Both the position numbers and the translations under genes were made by a program. A DNA stretch of 10,764 bases, taken from the NCBI GenBank assembly GCA_016193385.1, contig JACPSF010000081.1, forward strand, positions 1 to 10,764, in the 5' to 3' direction. The stretch's first letter is position 1, and each line of letters opens with the position of its first letter. The notes under the pieces were generated by a model that did not search any database, was not told where the DNA came from, and was given only the letters and a program-made list of their open reading frames with translations. Positions 7,104-10,764 of this stretch are shown here, piece by piece. This DNA comes from Deltaproteobacteria bacterium. GTDB lineage: Bacteria > Desulfobacterota_B > Binatia > UBA9968.

Positions 7104-7889
7104 ATGAAACTGGATGGTCAGGTAGCTATTGTGGTTGGCAGCGCCCGGGGAATAGGCGCGGCGATCGCCCGCACTTTCTCTAAGGAAGGAGCAAACGTCG
7201 TGCTCGTAGATCTAGAAAGGATGAAAGCCCAGCTGGACGAAGTGGCTCAAGGCATTAATCAAAAGGGCGGGAAAGCAATGGCTATAGTAGCTGACGCCAC
7301 GGATGAGGGCCAAGTTAATAAGATGGTAGACGAAACCGTACGGCGGTGGGGGAAAATCGATATTCTGGTCAACAGCGCCGGACTCAGAGGACCTCTAGTG
7401 CCGGTGCAAGAGGTCGCGGAGCAGGAATGGGATGCGGTCCTGGCCGTTAACCTGAAGGCGGCGTTTCTTTGCAGCAAGGCCGTTTTGAAACAGATGATCA
7501 AGCGGAAAAGCGGGAACATCGTCAGCATCTCTGGCACCGCGGGGAAAGAAGGAATGGCTCTTCGCGGCGCTCTCTGTGCGGCTAAGTGGGGGCTATTGGG
7601 ATTAACCCAAACCATAGCCAAGGAGGTTGGACCCTACGGTCTACGAGCAAATGTTATTTGTCCGGGCGGGGTCGATGAACCGGATCTCAGGACCATGTAT
7701 GCGGAGCGAGCAAAAGGGCTGGGAATGGCCTTTCAGGAATTGGAGAAAAACGTCTTGGAGCAAACACCGCTCAGGAAATACGCGTCTCACGACGAGATAG
7801 CCAAAGCTGCTCTTTTTCTGGCATCGAGTGACTCCTCTCATACGACCGGCGAAGCACTCAATGTCTCCGGCGGCCGCTTGATGAATTAA
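7104..7889 (+). CDS. Short-chain dehydrogenase/reductase-family protein lacking the usual Ser/Tyr catalytic residues
   Basis: A 261-residue Rossmann-fold protein of the classical SDR family. The nucleotide-binding motif GSARGIG spans residues 12-18, Asp36 after the second strand suggests NAD(H), NSAG is at 90-93, and Asn116 of the tetrad is present. Where the family has Ser and YxxxK, this protein reads ISGTAG and LCAAK. Aligned to the common ISSVAG...YxAAK pattern, the catalytic Ser becomes Gly144 (codon 7533-7535) and the Tyr becomes Leu157 (CTC, 7572-7574); Lys161 remains. Ordinary alcohol/ketone oxidoreduction is therefore doubtful. A non-redox role or a shifted active site is possible. 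The ATG at 7104 has AGGAGGTG at 7091-7098; the open frame reaches back to 6900 but that part overlaps the GST gene and is not used. The gene lies 34 bases after the GST gene. Confidence 0.9.
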   Translation: MKLDGQVAIVVGSARGIGAAIARTFSKEGANVVLVDLERMKAQLDEVAQGINQKGGKAMAIVADATDEGQVNKMVDETVRRWGKIDILVNSAGLRGPLVPVQEVAEQEWDAVLAVNLKAAFLCSKAVLKQMIKRKSGNIVSISGTAGKEGMALRGALCAAKWGLLGLTQTIAKEVGPYGLRANVICPGGVDEPDLRTMYAERAKGLGMAFQELEKNVLEQTPLRKYASHDEIAKAALFLASSDSSHTTGEALNVSGGRLMN

Positions 7890-8989
7890 GGGGAGAAAGA
7901 GTACGTAATAATCCCCCGACCGAGAATCCGCCCGCTCTCTAAGTCCTCAACCGCTTTGTTGATCTGGGCAAGCGTATATCGATGAGTTACGAGGTCGTTC
8001 AACTTGAGTTTGCCTTCCCGGTACCACCGAACGAATAGCGGAAAGTCGCGATCGGGGCGACAGTCTCCCCCGCTCGTTCGTGTGAAATACCGACTACCGG
8101 CAAAGAGGCTCGTGTCCAAGCGAGCTTGAGCGTCCGGCGGGGTAAGGCCGATGAGTAACGCAGTGCCTCCCCTGTTAAGGCCCGGATACCCCACCCTTAC
8201 GGCCCGAAGAATCTGTTCCTGGGTCTGAGGCAACCCGACCGCATCGATGGCGTAGTCAACTCCGCCACCTGTAAGGTCCTGGATTGCTTCGACCGGCTCA
8301 ACTTTCCGCGCGTTCACCGTCTGCGTTGCGCCGAGACGCCGGGCAAAGGCGAGTTTATCCTCGATTACGTCCACTGCAACGATGGGATGCGCATCGACGA
8401 TGGCGGCGGCCATAATGGCGCAGAGCCCTATCCCTCCGGCGCCAAAGACAGCCACCGACTGCCCGGGCCGGAGCTGGAGGGTGTTAATAATCGCGCCGGC
8501 CCCTGTCATCACGGCGCAGCCGATGATCGCCGTAACGTCGGTAGGCGCGTCCTCGGGGAGCGGAACCACAACGCGATCAGACGCCAAAGCGTATTCCGCC
8601 CATGTGGCGGCGGAAGCCGAGACCTCCTTCCCGTGCCACATGGCTATAGACTGTGGGCGGTCATTTAAAGCATGAGAAACGGGCGGCAGCGGGGTATTGG
8701 AATTATTCCGATCGACCCACGTCGTTAGAACATGATCGCCTTCTTTCACGTGCTTTACGTCACGTCCTTTGGCGACCACAACCGCCGTTGATTCATGACC
8801 CAACAGCGCCGGGAGGCGATGACCGGGTCGAGGCGGCCTGCGCATCGTGTGGATTTGCGTGTGACAGACGCCGCTGGAAAAGAGCTTTACCAGAACCTGA
8901 TCCGGCGCAGGATCCGGAAACTCAACTTCATCCACAATCAGAGGCTTATTGGGTTCTACGAGGATTGCCGCCCGACACTTAATGCTCAT
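7886..8989 (-). CDS. Zinc-type alcohol dehydrogenase (MDR family) without structural-zinc cysteines
   Basis: A 367-residue medium-chain dehydrogenase that would oxidise an alcohol or reduce an aldehyde with NAD(H). The catalytic zinc ligands are present: Cys42 in GVCHT, His65 and Glu66 in GHE, and Cys158 in GCAVMTGAG. The Rossmann motif is GAGGIG (183-188), with an Asp after the next strand (VAVDV) favouring NAD. The structural-zinc lobe, normally four closely spaced Cys after GDHV, is replaced from about residue 89 by TTWVDRNNSN and contains no Cys. I recall related sequences with a VTWVPR-like segment there, so this is probably a subfamily trait. The start ATG at 8989 has AAGGAGG at 8997-9003 (minus strand); a longer frame from 9055 lacks such support. 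Its stop overlaps the convergent SDR stop. Confidence 0.92.
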   Translation of the reverse strand: MSIKCRAAILVEPNKPLIVDEVEFPDPAPDQVLVKLFSSGVCHTQIHTMRRPPRPGHRLPALLGHESTAVVVAKGRDVKHVKEGDHVLTTWVDRNNSNTPLPPVSHALNDRPQSIAMWHGKEVSASAATWAEYALASDRVVVPLPEDAPTDVTAIIGCAVMTGAGAIINTLQLRPGQSVAVFGAGGIGLCAIMAAAIVDAHPIVAVDVIEDKLAFARRLGATQTVNARKVEPVEAIQDLTGGGVDYAIDAVGLPQTQEQILRAVRVGYPGLNRGGTALLIGLTPPDAQARLDTSLFAGSRYFTRTSGGDCRPDRDFPLFVRWYREGKLKLNDLVTHRYTLAQINKAVEDLESGRILGRGIITYSFSP

Positions 8990-9038
8990 CCTGCTTTCCT
9001 CCTTGTGAAATCGGGGAGGACACGATTTGAGGGGGTTT

Positions 9039-9065
9039 CTAATACAATGCGGCACAACCCGTCAA
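9039..9065 (-). promoter_or_regulatory. Candidate promoter for the alcohol dehydrogenase gene
   Basis: On the minus strand, TTGACG (9065-9060) is followed after 15 bases by TATTAG (9044-9039), or after 17 bases by TTAGAA. It lies 50-76 bases upstream of the dehydrogenase start in the divergent gap with the acetyltransferase gene. The -35 is good; the -10 and its spacing are imperfect. Confidence 0.35.
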
Positions 9066-9115
9066 GGGAGTGGTTCGAGGGCCGCCCAGTTGCTTTTCTT
9101 TTTTACTTGTAAAGC

Positions 9116-9121
9116 TATAGT
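9116..9121 (+). promoter_or_regulatory. Candidate -10 box for the acetyltransferase gene
   Basis: TATAGT lies after a T-rich stretch (9094-9109). A TTGCTT at 9090-9095 is 20 bases away, too far for a normal -35. If it is used, transcription would begin near 9128, which favours the TTG at 9145 over the TTG at 9121 as the start of the following gene. Weak evidence. Confidence 0.25.
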
Positions 9122-9144
9122 TGGGGCGAAATGGAGAAGCGGCT

Positions 9145-9609
9145 TTGACTCGAGTCGAAGAGGTTGTCTCTGAAAAGGAGCTAAAGAGGGTCTTTTCTAT
9201 CCGACTCCGCGTTTTTGTCCGCGAGCAGGGCGTCCCTGAAGAGATAGAACTCGACAAAGACGACCAACGGGCCACCCACTTCTTGGCCAGGGTTCGAGGA
9301 AGGGCCGTGGGAACCGCCCGACTCGTCATTAAAAACAGGCGGGCAAAGATCGGGCGGATGGCCGTGCTTAAGAGCCATCGTGGCAAGGGAGCAGGAACGG
9401 CATTGTTAAAAAGGGCTGTCGAGTTCGCTCGGGAGAGCAAGGCCAACATGATCTATCTCCATGCCCAGATTCCGGTGATCGGCTTTTACGAAAAAATGGG
9501 CTTCCGTTGCGTTGGGCGGATCTTCAAAGAGGCTGGAATACCCCATTGCAAGATGGTCTTTATGCGGGATCGAATACCTGAGCGGATCCGGACACTCAGC
9601 CGAAGTTAA
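9145..9609 (+). CDS. GNAT-family N-acetyltransferase
   Basis: A 154-residue acetyl-CoA-dependent acyltransferase of the YjcF/ElaA-like type. The opening pattern FSIRLRVFVREQGVP followed by a Glu- and Asp-rich ELDKDD and then THFLA is characteristic. Motif A reads RMAVLKSHRGKGAG, with the acetyl-CoA pyrophosphate loop RGKGAG at residues 79-84. The late NMIYLHAQ and GFYEKMGF stretches match the usual strands and the alpha-4 region. I choose TTG at 9145 because GGAGAAG (9133-9139) stands at SD distance; TTG at 9121 would add eight residues without an SD. It is transcribed away from the alcohol dehydrogenase, with its own upstream region, and nothing ties it to the catabolic genes. The acceptor substrate is unknown. 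Confidence 0.85.
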   Translation: MTRVEEVVSEKELKRVFSIRLRVFVREQGVPEEIELDKDDQRATHFLARVRGRAVGTARLVIKNRRAKIGRMAVLKSHRGKGAGTALLKRAVEFARESKANMIYLHAQIPVIGFYEKMGFRCVGRIFKEAGIPHCKMVFMRDRIPERIRTLSRS

Positions 9610-9863
9610 TTGGGCGTAAAATAGGGCAAAATCATTAAGAAGGGAACAGGCAATGGTCGTCAGGCAAAGAGGCAGGTCGTGTTGTGCACCGGCACGAAAT
9701 CCGAGCACGAACGTGAGCGAGACGGTTGAGCGCAACGAAGGAGATGGGCTTTCTCAGAAGTCCTATCGCGGTTGGTGTAGACGAGTAAAGCTATCCCGAT
9801 TCGACGGACACCGTCCCCAACTTTCCGCCTTTGTCTCATTTGCCTGGCAATTGCTGTATCCTG
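9610..9863. other. Gene-free stretch before the toxin module
   Basis: About 250 bases without a coding sequence I can support. The frames open here on either strand are short, have no SD, and resemble no family I know. I see short self-complementary pieces (for example TTGTGC with GCACGA across 9680-9695) but no tRNA or recognisable RNA gene. Confidence 0.5.
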
Positions 9864-9883
9864 TCCCCGGAAATCCCCGGAAA
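9864..9883 (+). repeat. Tandem 10-base repeat just upstream of the toxin promoter
   Basis: TCCCCGGAAA occurs twice in direct succession (9864-9873 and 9874-9883), with TCC starting a third copy. It ends five bases before the -35 box. Toxin-antitoxin operons are commonly repressed by their own antitoxin at short repeats near the promoter, so this is a candidate operator. That role is inference. Confidence 0.45.
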
Positions 9884-9888
9884 TCCAC

Positions 9889-9917
9889 TTGACCAACCGT
9901 ATTCTGGACGCTACAAT
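9889..9917 (+). promoter_or_regulatory. Sigma-70-type promoter of the PIN toxin operon, predicting a leaderless mRNA
   Basis: TTGACC (9889-9894) and TACAAT (9912-9917) are separated by exactly 17 bases, a near-consensus arrangement. Seven bases past the -10 is 9924, so transcription would begin at or next to the ATG at 9925. There is no SD in front of that ATG, which agrees with a leaderless message. Confidence 0.65.
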
Positions 9918-9924
9918 CCACTAC

Positions 9925-10395
9925 ATGAGGCTTCTGATGGATGCTGATTGTTTGATTAAGCTTACGAAGGCGGGGCTTAAAGAATTGGTTGGGACTCATG
10001 ACGTGATCATCATCCCAGAGGCGGTCCGGAAAGAAGTGGTTGAGGTTGGCAAGGACAAGGGGCTTGCTGACGCGGCTTTGGTAGAAAAAAATATCCAGGC
10101 AAAAAGGGTCCAGATAGCTAAGGGAGCTCATTCTCACGGAACGGGCGATGAGGCCCTTATAGAAGCTTTCGGGGCTGGCGGCTATGATGCTGTAGCGACG
10201 GACGACAGGAAGCTCATACGTATTCTTAGGGCAGCGGATGTCGCGTTTGTTGTGCCCGGCATCATTCTCTATTCTCTCAAGGAGAGAGGACTCGTACGCC
10301 GGGAAACGGCTTTGAGAGGTCTGGATCAGTTGGCCGATTTCATTAGCGAGGACGAATATAGCACGGTCAGATTGTTGCTGGAGGAGAAAACATGA
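9925..10395 (+). CDS. PIN-domain protein, probable VapC-like ribonuclease toxin
   Basis: A 156-residue protein with the acidic pattern of PIN-domain metal-dependent ribonucleases: Asp6 in LLMDADCLIKL, the Glu32/Glu37 region in PEAVRKEV, Asp75/Glu76 in GTGDEALI, and Asp93/Asp94 in ATDDRKL. The tail PGIILYSLKERGLV and the helices after it match the DUF3368-like type of PIN protein. It would cleave RNA when not bound by its antitoxin. I start at ATG 9925. A TTG at 9889 is in frame, but it forms part of the predicted -35 box and the extra residues are unlike the family. No SD is visible. The stop overlaps the next start (ATGA at 10392-10395), coupling the two. The toxin gene precedes the antitoxin gene, the reverse of the common order. 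Confidence 0.85.
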   Translation: MRLLMDADCLIKLTKAGLKELVGTHDVIIIPEAVRKEVVEVGKDKGLADAALVEKNIQAKRVQIAKGAHSHGTGDEALIEAFGAGGYDAVATDDRKLIRILRAADVAFVVPGIILYSLKERGLVRRETALRGLDQLADFISEDEYSTVRLLLEEKT

Positions 10396-10676
10396 GCGTC
10401 AAGTCTTTAAGGATTCCTGAAGATATCGAGAGGGCTATCGGGTACGTGGCGAAGTTGGAGAAGATCGAAAAAAGTCAATCGCTGCGAAAATTGACTCGCA
10501 TCGGATTCGAATGCTACGTGGCCAAATCTTACGAACAGGGCAGGTTAACTCTTCGGGAAGTTTCCAAGCTTCTAAACTTGACTCTTTCCGAGACCCTGGA
10601 CCTCTTGTCGGCAATGGGGGTCAAAGGTAACATCCGATCCAGTGAAGTTTTGGAAAGCTTGAGGGCGATTCGGTAA
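10392..10676 (+). CDS. Probable antitoxin, UPF0175/ribbon-helix-helix-like
   Basis: A 94-residue protein. The N-terminus SVKSLRIPEDIERAI has the strand-then-helix look of ribbon-helix-helix DNA-binding proteins. The second half, with YEQGRLTLREVSKLL, NLTLSETLDLL and MGVKGN, matches the UPF0175 pattern, a helix-turn-helix-like segment often found next to PIN toxins. It should neutralise the preceding PIN protein and, as RHH antitoxins do, repress the shared promoter. The start lies inside the toxin stop (ATGA), with GGAGGAG at 10380-10386 as its ribosome binding site, so the two are made from one message. No terminator is visible in the 88 bases left after it, which hold nothing else I recognise. 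Confidence 0.8.
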   Translation: MSVKSLRIPEDIERAIGYVAKLEKIEKSQSLRKLTRIGFECYVAKSYEQGRLTLREVSKLLNLTLSETLDLLSAMGVKGNIRSSEVLESLRAIR

Positions 10677-10764
10677 GTCATAGGCGATTTAGGCCGAGCC
10701 CATTGAGGTCGAAGGCGAGAGTGGAGGCGGAGAGGAAGACATCTGGTAGTAAGCGAAGGGGCCA

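Noticed and set aside
8990..9055. 22-residue N-terminal extension of the alcohol dehydrogenase
   Set aside because: The inner ATG at 8989 has AAGGAGG at proper distance and gives the standard MDR start.
9765..9815. tRNA-like T-arm (GATTCGA)
   Set aside because: The stems do not pair into a cloverleaf and no acceptor arm could be found on either strand.

Overview
The window looks like part of a catabolic gene cluster from an environmental bacterium with a moderately high-GC genome. The gene set (a molybdenum hydroxylase, two UbiD-type decarboxylases, an aryl-type AMP ligase, dehydrogenases, a PIN toxin module and a C-rich intergenic repeat) recalls uncultured soil or subsurface lineages of the deltaproteobacterial, Methylomirabilota (NC10) or Rokubacteria kind. 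That placement is an impression from gene content only; there is no rRNA or marker gene to fix it.

Bases 1-4606: a xanthine-dehydrogenase-family molybdopterin subunit, cut by the window edge, is followed after 16 bases by a first UbiD-family enzyme. A gene-free gap of 335 bases with a C-rich inverted repeat comes next. A second, diverged UbiD enzyme follows, and an unrecognised 98-residue protein is coupled to it by a 4-base overlap. Bases 4626-6266: an acyl/aryl-CoA synthetase with an EntE/DhbE-like N-terminus.

Bases 6347-7889: a GST-fold protein with very GC-rich codons, then a short-chain dehydrogenase/reductase (SDR) in which the catalytic Ser and Tyr appear to be Gly and Leu. Bases 7886-8989 (minus strand): a zinc-type alcohol dehydrogenase without the structural-zinc cysteines, whose stop overlaps the SDR stop. 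Bases 9145-9609: a GNAT acetyltransferase. Bases 9889-10676: a PIN-domain toxin and antitoxin pair whose promoter predicts a leaderless toxin mRNA.

Taken together, the first half reads as a route that hydroxylates an aromatic or heteroaromatic ring (molybdenum enzyme), moves a carboxyl group on or off it (UbiD, using prenylated FMN) and activates the acid as a CoA thioester (AMP ligase). The SDR and alcohol dehydrogenase could handle later oxidations. The logic resembles known phenol, hydroxybenzoate and furoate pathways, but the substrate cannot be read from the sequence. No UbiX (prFMN synthase), no small FAD or FeS subunit of the molybdenum enzyme and no regulator lie in the window.
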